Shown: piece after piece, positions 1-5,220 of the stretch
Position numbering within the stretch: the first letter of the stretch is position 1
Layout of the letters: every line of letters begins with the position of its first letter
DNA from: JBFXAM01 sp050184295
Lineage (GTDB): Bacteria > Planctomycetota > Phycisphaerae > UBA1845 > Fen-1342
Length of the DNA stretch: 8,179 bases
Direction of reading: 5' to 3'
NCBI GenBank assembly: GCA_050184295.1
Contig: JBFXAM010000163.1
Coordinates: forward strand, 1-8,179
Notes under the pieces: generated by a model
The model's database searches: none
Told to the model about the DNA's origin: nothing
What the model saw: only the letters and a program-made list of their open reading frames with translations
Program-made: the position numbers and the translations under genes

Positions 1-191
1 ACCGCACCGAGATTCTGATTGAGGAAGCCGAAAAGCAGCTCACCGAGATTGTGGGCGCGAAAAACGCGGCCAATGTCGCCGACCGCATGCGCAAGCGCCG
101 CGCCGGCGAGATGCGCGTCGAGATGAACAAGTGGGCCGCGAAGCTCAAGGACACCATCGGGCGCGACCTTACGCTGCCCGACGACGAATGA
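1..191 (+). CDS. C-terminal end of an unrecognised charged helical protein (partial)
   Basis: An open frame enters from the left edge (first full codon at position 3) and stops at TGA 189-191, giving 62 residues. The fragment is rich in Glu, Lys, Arg and Ala with almost no Gly or Pro until its acidic end (LPDDE), so it looks like amphipathic helix. No catalytic motif, membrane segment or signal is visible in this part. Codon third positions are mostly G or C, as in the clear genes of the window, which supports real coding. I do not recognise the family and assign no function. The stop codon is followed 10 bases later by a short hairpin. The sigma factor gene begins 181 bases downstream on the same strand, so co-transcription is possible but not shown. 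Confidence 0.6.
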   Translation, partial: RTEILIEEAEKQLTEIVGAKNAANVADRMRKRRAGEMRVEMNKWAAKLKDTIGRDLTLPDDE

Positions 192-201
192 CCCCCACCG
201 A

Positions 202-221
202 GTGCCGCGCCGACGCGGCGC
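202..221 (+). terminator. Short GC hairpin after the first gene, possible terminator
   Basis: GCCGCG (204-209), loop CCGA and CGCGGC (214-219) form a perfect 6-bp stem. A G-T wobble (203/220) and a G-C pair (202/221) extend it. It starts 10 bases after the upstream stop codon, a usual terminator position, but no T-run follows. In DNA this GC-rich such hairpins arise often by chance, so the call is weak. Confidence 0.25.
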
Positions 222-372
222 GCCGCGAGCGCGACCGCCCCGCGGTCGGTTCGCTTCGCCGAGCGGCGCCAGACGCCCCGCGTGTGCGTCTTTCGCCGTG
301 CAAGCCCCGGCCGCTTGCACATCGAAACCCATCCGCCTCCTGCGCCAGCAGCGCCCCGAACGCTGACCGACT

Positions 373-1323
373 ATGATGATCCCAGCGGCCACGGTGAGCG
401 AACGCGCGCCGCAGTGTCCCGATGGAAACGCGCCCTTGAGCGAGAGCGAAGCCGATCTCTACCTCGTCGACGCGATCCGCGCCGGCGATTCCGGCGCCTG
501 GCAGCAGGTCATCGACCGCTACCAGGGGCGGCTGGTGAGCTTCGCGCGCCGCATGCTCGCGCAGCGCAGCGACGCCGAGGATCTCGTACAGGAGACGTTT
601 CTCGGCCTGCTGCGCAGCCTGCCGAACTACGATCGGAATCGTTCGCTCGAGACGTACCTGTTCGCGATTCTGCGGCACAAGCTCGCTGACCACCTTCAGC
701 GGATGCAGAAAGGCCAGCGCCAGAGCCTCGACCAGCTGGAGCTCGACGACGCGCCCGCGGTGTGGGTTGACGCAAACACGCCCAGCGGGCGCCTGCTCGC
801 CGCGGAGGGCTTGCGCACGCAGCGGGCGGCGGTGGCGGCGGCGCTGCGCGAATACGTCGAACATTGCCGGCAACAGCAGCGCTTTCAGGAGCTGATCGTC
901 GTCGAGATGCTGGTCGTGCTCGGGCTGCGAAACAAGGAAGTCGCCGCCGACCTGGGTCTGACGGAGACCGCGGTCGCGGGCGTCAAGTTCCGCGTGCTGG
1001 AACAGTGGCGAAAGCTGACCGCAAGCGCCGCGGTGGACTTTCAGGACGCGGACCTGGCGCGCGACAGTTCGGTCGGGCGCATCTGGCGCGAGGACAGCAT
1101 TTCGTGCCTCAAGCGTTCGACGCTCGGGCGATACTTGCTGGGGGCCCTCGACCCGGAGTGGCAGGAGTACGTCGAATTTCACGTCGAGAAGGCGGATTGC
1201 GACCGCTGCCAGGCGAACCTGGAGGATCTTCGCAGCGAGGACGAGCGCGACGCGGCCGACGCGGCACGCTTCCGCGAGCGATGTTTCACGTCGAGCGTCG
1301 GGTTTCTGTCCCGGCCCGAGTAG
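373..1323 (+). CDS. ECF-type RNA polymerase sigma factor with cysteine-containing C-terminal extension
   Basis: Encodes 316 residues. Residues about 30-110 form a sigma-70 region 2: AWQQVIDRYQGRLVSFARRM, then the DAEDLVQETFLGLL motif (67-80) that contacts core polymerase and the -10 DNA, then YLFAILRHKLADHL. Residues about 170-216 form region 4, a helix-turn-helix read in NKEVAADLGLTETAVAGVKFRVLEQWRKL, which recognises the -35 element. Ordinary ECF factors are about 170-200 residues; this one adds a tail of roughly 100. The tail reads LGRYLLGALDPEWQEYVEFH and then carries C276-x2-C279 shortly after H270, resembling the His-Cys-Cys zinc motif of anti-sigma factors but with a longer His-Cys spacing. 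No separate anti-sigma gene lies beside it. The start is the first of two tandem ATGs (373, 376); no clear Shine-Dalgarno precedes it, so the start is less certain than the domain. The target regulon cannot be read from the window. Confidence 0.9.
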   Translation: MMIPAATVSERAPQCPDGNAPLSESEADLYLVDAIRAGDSGAWQQVIDRYQGRLVSFARRMLAQRSDAEDLVQETFLGLLRSLPNYDRNRSLETYLFAILRHKLADHLQRMQKGQRQSLDQLELDDAPAVWVDANTPSGRLLAAEGLRTQRAAVAAALREYVEHCRQQQRFQELIVVEMLVVLGLRNKEVAADLGLTETAVAGVKFRVLEQWRKLTASAAVDFQDADLARDSSVGRIWREDSISCLKRSTLGRYLLGALDPEWQEYVEFHVEKADCDRCQANLEDLRSEDERDAADAARFRERCFTSSVGFLSRPE

Positions 1324-1418
1324 CGCCGCCTCCCAGCCGGTTCTGCGCCGTAAAACCCGCCGTCCACGCGGTGCCGCGGATCAAACGCGTCGGCCGCGGG
1401 CACGCAGCCTTCGGTGCC

Positions 1419-1432
1419 GCCGGGAAGCCGGC
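1419..1432 (-). terminator. Small hairpin after the pseudopilin gene, weak terminator candidate
   Basis: GCCGG (1419-1423), loop GAAG and CCGGC (1428-1432) form a 5-bp stem. It begins 9 bases past the pseudopilin stop codon in the convergent gap between that gene and the sigma factor gene. There is no T-run on either strand. The rest of the 118-bp gap (1324-1441) shows nothing else I can name. Confidence 0.2.
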
Positions 1433-1441
1433 CCGACCGAA

Positions 1442-2359
1442 TCACCGCCCGCGGAGATTGCGGTATTGATAATCCGGGTCATCGGGATCGTTCCACCACG
1501 CCCGCGGGTCGCCGGCCGAATTTCCGGATGCGAGTTTCCAACCGGGGCCGGTGTAGCCCTCGAAGACGTCGGCCCGCAGGTTGGCCGCGTGTGCATCGAG
1601 AAACAGCAGCGAATGCTTGTTCCACGTGCGATGCCAGCCGCGCCGGGGAACCCGGCTCCAGAACGACGAATCGAGCGGATCCTCGAAGAGGATGATCATG
1701 CGCGACGACTGATACTCGATCTGTTTTTGCAGGAACGCGTTCGCGCGCTGGAGGTACCGATAGCGCTCCACCACCGGGCCGTAGCGGGCGGCCCAGTTCC
1801 AGAGGAAGTGATAGTTGACGTCGTAGCTCGCGCCCGTCTCGTTGTACGTCGAGGTGATGTTGTTCTCACCCGTCTCGTTGTTATAGAACCCGCCCACGTC
1901 CGACGGACACTCGAACACCTTCGCGAACATCCGCCGCGTTTCGTTCCACTGCGGCGTGCCGATGTCGGCGGTGGTCTCCAGCCGGTCGGAGAGGCCGGCG
2001 TTGACGAAGACATACGGATTCAGCGCGCGCCCCTTGGGCGTATCGCGATAGACCGCGGACTGCCAGCCCCACCACGGCGGGCCGCCGGGCGAGCCGCCGT
2101 AATAAAAAGCGGTCAGCGGGGTGGCGGGGTCGATGTTGCGCTTCTCGAACGGAAACCAGTCCTTGTTGTCGCCGAAGTACAGGTGCATCGCGATGCCGAT
2201 CGTGCGGAGGTTCGCGAGGCACTTGGCGAGCCGGCCGGCCTCGCGCGCGCGGGCGAGCGAAGGCAGCAGGATCGAGATGAGCAGCGCGATGATCGCGACC
2301 ACGACCAACAGTTCGATCAGCGTGAACCCGCGGCGGCCCGAACTCGAGATGCGTCGCAT
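1442..2359 (-). CDS. Type II secretion-like pseudopilin (prepilin-type N-terminal cleavage/methylation protein)
   Basis: Encodes 305 residues from the ATG at 2359. A short basic leader (MRRISSSGRRG) precedes FTLIELLVV, the classic type IV prepilin signal: cleavage by prepilin peptidase between G11 and F12, methylation of F12, and the conserved Glu at +5 (E16). A hydrophobic helix follows (about 12-33), then LLPSLARAREAGRLAKCLANLRTIG, a form I associate with Phycisphaerae-like planctomycetes. The body is globular and Trp/Tyr-rich, with a CPSD motif (151-154) and a late HSLLFLDAHAAN segment resembling the H-x-DG region of planctomycete pseudopilins. C47 and C151 could form a disulfide. An upstream in-frame ATG at 2380 is disfavoured because a strong ribosome binding site lies between the two ATGs. 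These genomes carry many such pseudopilins; the substrate or fibre is unknown. It lies 76 bases after the zinc-ribbon gene on the same strand. Confidence 0.92.
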   Translation of the reverse strand: MRRISSSGRRGFTLIELLVVVAIIALLISILLPSLARAREAGRLAKCLANLRTIGIAMHLYFGDNKDWFPFEKRNIDPATPLTAFYYGGSPGGPPWWGWQSAVYRDTPKGRALNPYVFVNAGLSDRLETTADIGTPQWNETRRMFAKVFECPSDVGGFYNNETGENNITSTYNETGASYDVNYHFLWNWAARYGPVVERYRYLQRANAFLQKQIEYQSSRMIILFEDPLDSSFWSRVPRRGWHRTWNKHSLLFLDAHAANLRADVFEGYTGPGWKLASGNSAGDPRAWWNDPDDPDYQYRNLRGR

Positions 2360-2365
2360 GAGCGA

Positions 2366-2373
2366 CTCCTTCC
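2366..2373 (-). promoter_or_regulatory. Ribosome binding site that fixes the pseudopilin start
   Basis: On the minus strand GGAAGGAG ends 6 bases before the ATG at 2359. It lies inside the seven-codon extension implied by the upstream ATG at 2380, so the downstream ATG is almost certainly the real start. That start also gives a normal-length prepilin leader. Confidence 0.8.
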
Positions 2374-2435
2374 CACGCATTCGCGGCGGAGCGGCGCGGT
2401 CGCGCGCGACCTGGTGGCCGGTGCGCCCGACCCGC

Positions 2436-2855
2436 TCAACCGCAAAAGTCGCACTTCGAACACTTCACCGGGTCGCTGGGCCCCGGCTGAAGCTTGATCA
2501 CGTCGCCGTGCTCGGGGCAGCGCGCCGCCCGTACAGACTTCATTTCCTTGCACGCCGGGCAGCGAAACCACATCTGGCGGGTCTGCGCGTCGCCGCGCGT
2601 CTCGCGGTGGTCGATCGCCCGCTCAAGCTCCGCCGCCGTGAGCCCGAAATAGTGCCCGCAGCCCTCGCAGACGAACGACGCCGTGTACTTCGCGTCCGTT
2701 GGCGCTCCTTCTTCTCCGCCGCCGGCGCGCCAGTAGATCAGCGCCGCGCCCGCGAGCAGCAGCAGCGCGAGCACGAGCAGCACGACATCGCGCGTGGCGG
2801 CGCGCCTGGCGCGAAACGTGACCGATTGGCCGGTGACGGCCGAGGTGCGAATCAC
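2436..2855 (-). CDS. Membrane-anchored multi-zinc-ribbon protein, function unknown
   Basis: Encodes about 139 residues if it starts at GTG 2855. A basic N-terminus leads into one membrane helix (about residues 24-42: VVLLVLALLLLAGAALIYW), then a Gly/Glu-rich linker and a Cys-rich domain. Cysteine pairs are C63-x2-C66 (FVCEGCGHYF), C99-x2-C102 (FRCPACKEM) and C132-x2-C135 with C138 (KCSKCDFCG), plus C113 near H118 (ARCPEHGD). This looks like two or three zinc ribbons on one side of the membrane. I do not recognise a named family. The open frame continues upstream to an ATG at 3146, but that part is Arg-rich, overlaps the lipoprotein gene and looks like out-of-frame GC-rich DNA. G/C-ending codons begin just after GTG 2855. 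No Shine-Dalgarno is visible; TTG 2873 and a GTG at about residue 25 are alternatives. A perfect AT-rich palindrome abuts the chosen start. Confidence 0.75.
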   Translation of the reverse strand: MIRTSAVTGQSVTFRARRAATRDVVLLVLALLLLAGAALIYWRAGGGEEGAPTDAKYTASFVCEGCGHYFGLTAAELERAIDHRETRGDAQTRQMWFRCPACKEMKSVRAARCPEHGDVIKLQPGPSDPVKCSKCDFCG

Positions 2856-2873
2856 TTGTATGAAATCATACAA
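2856..2873. promoter_or_regulatory. Perfect 18-bp AT-rich palindrome, candidate operator
   Basis: TTGTATGA, AA, TCATACAA is a perfect 8+2+8 inverted repeat and one of the few AT-rich stretches in the window. It directly abuts the likely GTG start of the zinc-ribbon gene. A dyad of this size fits the site of a dimeric helix-turn-helix regulator. If TTG 2873 were the start it would instead lie within the first codons. The binding protein is unknown. Confidence 0.45.
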
Positions 2874-2969
2874 AGTCGTCGCGAGATGTTCAATGCGCCG
2901 CCGCCCTGCAAACCCGGTGCCGCCGGTTCGACGCGGCCGACCCGGCGCCGAAAACGCGACCACACGCCA

Positions 2970-2986
2970 CCGACGGCGACCGTCGG
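2970..2986 (-). terminator. 7-bp hairpin after the lipoprotein gene, weak terminator candidate
   Basis: CCGACGG, loop CGA and CCGTCGG form a perfect 7-bp stem 54 bases past the lipoprotein stop codon, in the gap before the zinc-ribbon gene. No T-run follows on the minus strand. It could separate the two transcripts or be chance. Confidence 0.25.
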
Positions 2987-3040
2987 CAGACCCTTGGAAC
3001 GCGCCCGGGGCGGGGCGATGAACCGGCGCGCCCGGCAGCG

Positions 3041-3214
3041 CTACATTGGCGTCGCGCTCGCGTCGCCGCTGATGGCGCCGACTATCGCGGAGAGCACTTC
3101 GGTAATCACGGTGTTGATGAGAAGATTGGTGATCGCGGCGCCGCACCCGCCAAGCTGCAACAGCACGCCGCCGCTCAGAACCAGTGCCGAGATCTGGAAC
3201 ACGCGCTTACGCAT
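3041..3214 (-). CDS. Very small lipoprotein, function unknown
   Basis: Encodes 57 residues from ATG 3214. The N-terminus MRKR plus a hydrophobic run (V5-L21) ends in the lipobox LGGC with C24 as the lipidated residue, so a signal peptidase II substrate is expected at a membrane surface. The mature 34-residue chain is strongly hydrophobic (AITNLLINTVITEVLSAIVG) and ends in SGDASATPM. Tiny lipoproteins of this style are frequent in planctomycetes and have no assigned role that I know of. The frame is open further upstream to 3274, but GGGAG at 3226-3222 lies 7 bases before ATG 3214 and decides the start. It has its own promoter-like sequence and is divergent from the glycoside hydrolase gene. 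Confidence 0.75.
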   Translation of the reverse strand: MRKRVFQISALVLSGGVLLQLGGCGAAITNLLINTVITEVLSAIVGAISGDASATPM

Positions 3215-3221
3215 CGAGACT

Positions 3222-3226
3222 CTCCC
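3222..3226 (-). promoter_or_regulatory. Ribosome binding site of the lipoprotein gene
   Basis: On the minus strand GGGAG sits 7 bases before ATG 3214. It selects this ATG over the in-frame ATG at 3274, which would add an Arg-rich extension and spoil the lipoprotein signal peptide. Confidence 0.6.
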
Positions 3227-3268
3227 GCGGACCCGCGCCGCACGCCGGCCCGCCGTTTTCCACCGGGG

Positions 3269-3299
3269 TTTCAACCGCCCATCGGGTCGGTACTATAGT
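3269..3299 (+). promoter_or_regulatory. Putative promoter of the glycoside hydrolase gene
   Basis: TTTCAA (3269-3274), a 16-base spacer and TACTAT (3291-3296) resemble a housekeeping promoter. TATAGT (3294-3299) is an alternative -10 overlapping it. The start codon at 3356 would follow after a leader of about 50 bases. The -35 match is weak. The -10 is shared with the divergent lipoprotein promoter. Confidence 0.45.
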
Positions 3300-3321
3300 C
3301 GGCCGCCCCGACTCCCGGCAA
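3292..3321 (-). promoter_or_regulatory. Putative promoter of the lipoprotein gene
   Basis: Read on the minus strand, TTGCCG (3321-3316), an 18-base spacer and TATAGT (3297-3292) match the sigma-70 consensus at 4 of 6 and 5 of 6 positions. This is the best promoter match I found in the window. Transcription would start about 70 bases before the ATG at 3214. Confidence 0.5.
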
Positions 3322-3355
3322 CCGCCGCGCGGGGCGTCGCGTCCACGAGAGCCCC

Positions 3356-4492
3356 ATGAAACGCACGGGTTGGTGGGTTTCCACGTTCTGCGTCAGCGCC
3401 GCGGTCGCCGCCGTGCTCATCGCGCGCGCGGGCTCCGCGTCGTCGCCCGACGACCAGTCGGCGGCCCCGCGCGCGGTCCCGGCCGCCGCATCGTCCGCGG
3501 TCGAGTGGCGCGGGCTCGCGATCCAGGTGCACACGGGCTTCGGCGTGCTCGACCTGTTCCGTCCGCGATTGCGCGAGATCGCCGACCTGGGGGCGAATTG
3601 CGTGCTCATCAGCACCGCCGGCTACATGGAGCACGCCCGCGCCCAGGCGATCTATATCGACGGGCGCAAGACCCCTTCACCCGCCGAGTTCAACGCGCTG
3701 CTCGCCGAATGCCGAAAGCTCGGTCTGCGCCCCATCCTGATGCCGATCGTGCTGCTCTCGCACCCGCGCGGCAGCGAGTGGCGCGGCGTGATCGAGCCGC
3801 CGGACTGGAAGGAGTGGTGGGAGCAGTATCGCGAGTTCATCGTGCACTTTGCGGACATCGCGCGCGACGGCGGAGTGGAGGGGCTGATCATCGGCTCGGA
3901 ACTCGTGAGCACGGAGAAATACACTGCCGAGTGGATCAAGGTCATCGCGGCGGCGCGCGAACACTTTCCGGCGGGCAAGCTGGGATACTCGGCAAACTGG
4001 GACCATTACAAGCCGATCCAGTTCTGGGACAAGCTCGACTTCGTGGGCATGAACAGCTACTACACGCTGGCCGACAAGGACTCGCCCAGCGTCGACGATG
4101 TCGTCGCGAAGTGGCGTCCGATTCACAAGCAGATCTTCGAGTGGCAGCGGCAGGTGCGCAAGCCGATCGTCATGACCGAGGTCGGCTGGTGCAGCCAGGT
4201 GGGCATCGCGCGCAACCCGTGGAACTACTACCAGAATCAGAAGGCCAGCCCCGAGGGACACGAGGAGCAGCGCCGGCTCTACGAGGCGTTTCTGCGCGTC
4301 TTCAACGGCACGCCCGGGCTGATGGGCGTGGTCTGGTGGGAGTGGCAAGGCGACGGCGGACCGACGTGTCACGGCTATACCCCGCGCGGCAAGCCTGCGG
4401 AGGATGTGCTGCGGCGCTGGTTCGCGGAGGGCCGCAAGACTGCCGCGGACGCGGCCGCCGCCGCCGCGAGCAGCGCGCCGCCGACGCCGTGA
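3356..4492 (+). CDS. Secreted glycoside hydrolase, GH113-like TIM barrel
   Basis: Encodes 378 residues. A signal peptide (MKRTGWW, hydrophobic residues 8-22, likely cleavage near AGSA-SS at 28/29) is followed by an Ala/Pro-rich linker and a TIM barrel from about residue 50. Landmarks fit clan GH-A and GH113-type enzymes: GLIIGSEL with E182 at the acid/base position, KLGYSANWDHY and FWDKLDFVGMNSYYTL (about 208-237), IVMTEVGW with E275 at the nucleophile position, and VVWWEW (325-330) near the end of the barrel. Known GH113 members cleave beta-mannans; the substrate here is not readable. Both catalytic acids are present, so an active enzyme is expected in the periplasm or outside the cell. The tail beyond about residue 360 is an Ala-rich stretch. 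ATG 3356 has a modest GAGAG upstream. It stands alone on its strand, divergent from the lipoprotein. Confidence 0.88.
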   Translation: MKRTGWWVSTFCVSAAVAAVLIARAGSASSPDDQSAAPRAVPAAASSAVEWRGLAIQVHTGFGVLDLFRPRLREIADLGANCVLISTAGYMEHARAQAIYIDGRKTPSPAEFNALLAECRKLGLRPILMPIVLLSHPRGSEWRGVIEPPDWKEWWEQYREFIVHFADIARDGGVEGLIIGSELVSTEKYTAEWIKVIAAAREHFPAGKLGYSANWDHYKPIQFWDKLDFVGMNSYYTLADKDSPSVDDVVAKWRPIHKQIFEWQRQVRKPIVMTEVGWCSQVGIARNPWNYYQNQKASPEGHEEQRRLYEAFLRVFNGTPGLMGVVWWEWQGDGGPTCHGYTPRGKPAEDVLRRWFAEGRKTAADAAAAAASSAPPTP

Positions 4493-4541
4493 ACGCCGCG
4501 GCGCGCCGTCGTGCGTCGCCGAGTACGCGCCGCAGTTCCGA

Positions 4542-4563
4542 CGATCGCTCCGCGCGGCGATCG
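4542..4563. repeat. Inverted repeat in the gap after the glycoside hydrolase
   Basis: CGATCGC (4542-4548), 8 bases, GCGATCG (4557-4563) form a perfect 7-bp stem. It is the first of three adjacent dyads in this 254-bp gap. No T-run follows; role unknown. Confidence 0.35.
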
Positions 4564-4571
4564 CGATCCGA

Positions 4572-4594
4572 GCCCGCCGCGCCAAGCGGCGGGC
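4572..4594 (+). terminator. Strong 9-bp hairpin, likely terminator of the glycoside hydrolase gene
   Basis: GCCCGCCGC (4572-4580), loop GCCAA and GCGGCGGGC (4586-4594) form a perfect nine-pair all-GC stem 80 bases after the stop codon and upstream of the next promoter-like site. No T-tract follows, so it is not a textbook intrinsic terminator. It may still end or protect the transcript. Confidence 0.45.
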
Positions 4595-4602
4595 CGCATG
4601 CT

Positions 4603-4640
4603 CGCGTGGGCGCCGGGCTTCGGCCTTGCAGGCTCACGCG
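4603..4640 (+). repeat. Long hairpin with nested inner stem before the bta operon
   Basis: CGCGTGGGC (4603-4611) pairs with GCTCACGCG (4632-4640) with one G-T wobble. A small inner stem, GCCG/CGGC, lies in the loop. It sits right after the 9-bp hairpin and before the promoter-like site at 4669-4696, so it is more likely the 3' end of the upstream transcript than an operon leader. Confidence 0.35.
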
Positions 4641-4668
4641 GGCGGCAAACGGGTTGCGGTCGCGCGGC

Positions 4669-4696
4669 TTTCGGAATCACGTGTTGGCGGTACACT
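4669..4696 (+). promoter_or_regulatory. Putative promoter of the receiver-btaB-btaA operon
   Basis: TTTCGG (4669-4674), a 16-base spacer and TACACT (4691-4696, preceded by GG) have the same layout as the promoter proposed before the glycoside hydrolase (TTTCAA, 16 bases, TACTAT). The leader to GTG 4747 would be about 45 bases. I saw no recognisable PhoB box nearby, although betaine lipid synthesis is phosphate-controlled in other bacteria. Confidence 0.4.
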
Positions 4697-4746
4697 GGCG
4701 GGTCCGCGAGCGATCCCGGGGCGGTGGATCAAGCGAAGGAAGCTGC

Positions 4747-5220
4747 GTGCCGCGAAGCCGCGTTCTTGATGTCGGCAACTGCGACCTGGATCACGGGGCG
4801 ATCCGCGCGCTGCTGGTGAATCACTTTGAAGTCGACGTCGATCGCGCGATGTTCGTGGACGAAGCGCTCGCGCGCCTGGCGCAAGACCGCTACGACCTCG
4901 TGCTCGTCAATCGCCGCATCTTTGCCGACGATAGCGACGGTCTGGCGCTCGTGCGGCGCGTGCGCGCCGTTCACGCGCGACCGGACGACCATTCGCATCC
5001 GCCGGTGATGATGATCAGCAACTTCGAGACGGCGCAGCGGGCGGCGGTCGAAGCCGGCGCGCTGCGCGGATTCGGCAAGGCGCGGCTCGGCGACGCCGCG
5101 ACGATCGAGCGGCTCGCACAGGTTCTGCCGCGAAAGCACGCGTCGCGTGACCGGACGCCCGCGGGCGTCGACCCGGCCGGCGGCGCGTCGACGGCAGCTG
5201 GAAAGGCGTCCTCGACGTGA
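4747..5220 (+). CDS. Degenerate response-regulator receiver (pseudo-receiver), first gene of the bta operon
   Basis: Encodes 157 residues from GTG 4747, chosen because AAGGA (4736-4740) lies 6 bases before it. Residues about 5-128 follow the receiver fold: RVLDVGNCDLDHGAIRALL (strand 1, helix 1), a DEALARLAQDRYDLVLVNRR stretch (helix 2, strand 3), PPVMMISNF (strand 4), then GALRGFGKARLG (strand 5). Key residues are altered. The acidic pair after strand 1 is replaced by G10-N11, and the phosphoacceptor Asp at the end of strand 3 is Asn (N55). The switch Ser (S91) and the conserved Lys (K111) remain. Classical Asp phosphorylation is therefore not expected. There is no DNA-binding output domain, only a 28-residue Arg/Ala/Gly-rich tail, so it probably acts through protein contacts. 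Its stop overlaps the btaB start (GTGA), which implies translational coupling and a shared role. Which partner it contacts is unknown. Confidence 0.82.
   Translation: MPRSRVLDVGNCDLDHGAIRALLVNHFEVDVDRAMFVDEALARLAQDRYDLVLVNRRIFADDSDGLALVRRVRAVHARPDDHSHPPVMMISNFETAQRAAVEAGALRGFGKARLGDAATIERLAQVLPRKHASRDRTPAGVDPAGGASTAAGKASST

Noticed and set aside
2398..2411. 14-bp palindrome GGTCGCGCGCGACC before the pseudopilin
   Set aside because: It is a self-complementary CG alternation with no loop, in a region where such runs are common. There is nothing to separate it from chance.
1466..2497. 343-codon open frame antisense to the pseudopilin
   Set aside because: The minus strand has the prepilin signal, a strong ribosome binding site and family motifs; the plus-strand frame is a compositional shadow.
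2856..3146. N-terminal extension of the zinc-ribbon protein up to ATG 3146
   Set aside because: The extension is Arg-rich, overlaps the lipoprotein gene on the same strand in another frame and crosses the AT-rich palindrome. Coding-like codon use begins only near 2855.
4447..4489. GCC/GCG-rich run at the end of the glycoside hydrolase gene as a DNA repeat
   Set aside because: It is an Ala-rich C-terminal tail in frame with the enzyme. It may be slippage-prone but is not a separate element.
3677..4585. 302-codon frame antisense to the glycoside hydrolase
   Set aside because: No motif is seen, and the opposite strand carries both catalytic Glu motifs of a clan GH-A enzyme.
3184..4746. Long in-frame extension upstream of the pseudo-receiver
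   Set aside because: It runs through the glycoside hydrolase gene in a different frame and is Arg/Ala/Gly-rich. GTG 4747 has a good ribosome binding site at the right distance.
4493..4746. Possible Pho box controlling the bta operon
   Set aside because: I looked because DGTS synthesis is phosphate-regulated elsewhere, but found no pair of CTGTCAT-like direct repeats with the expected 11-base phasing.
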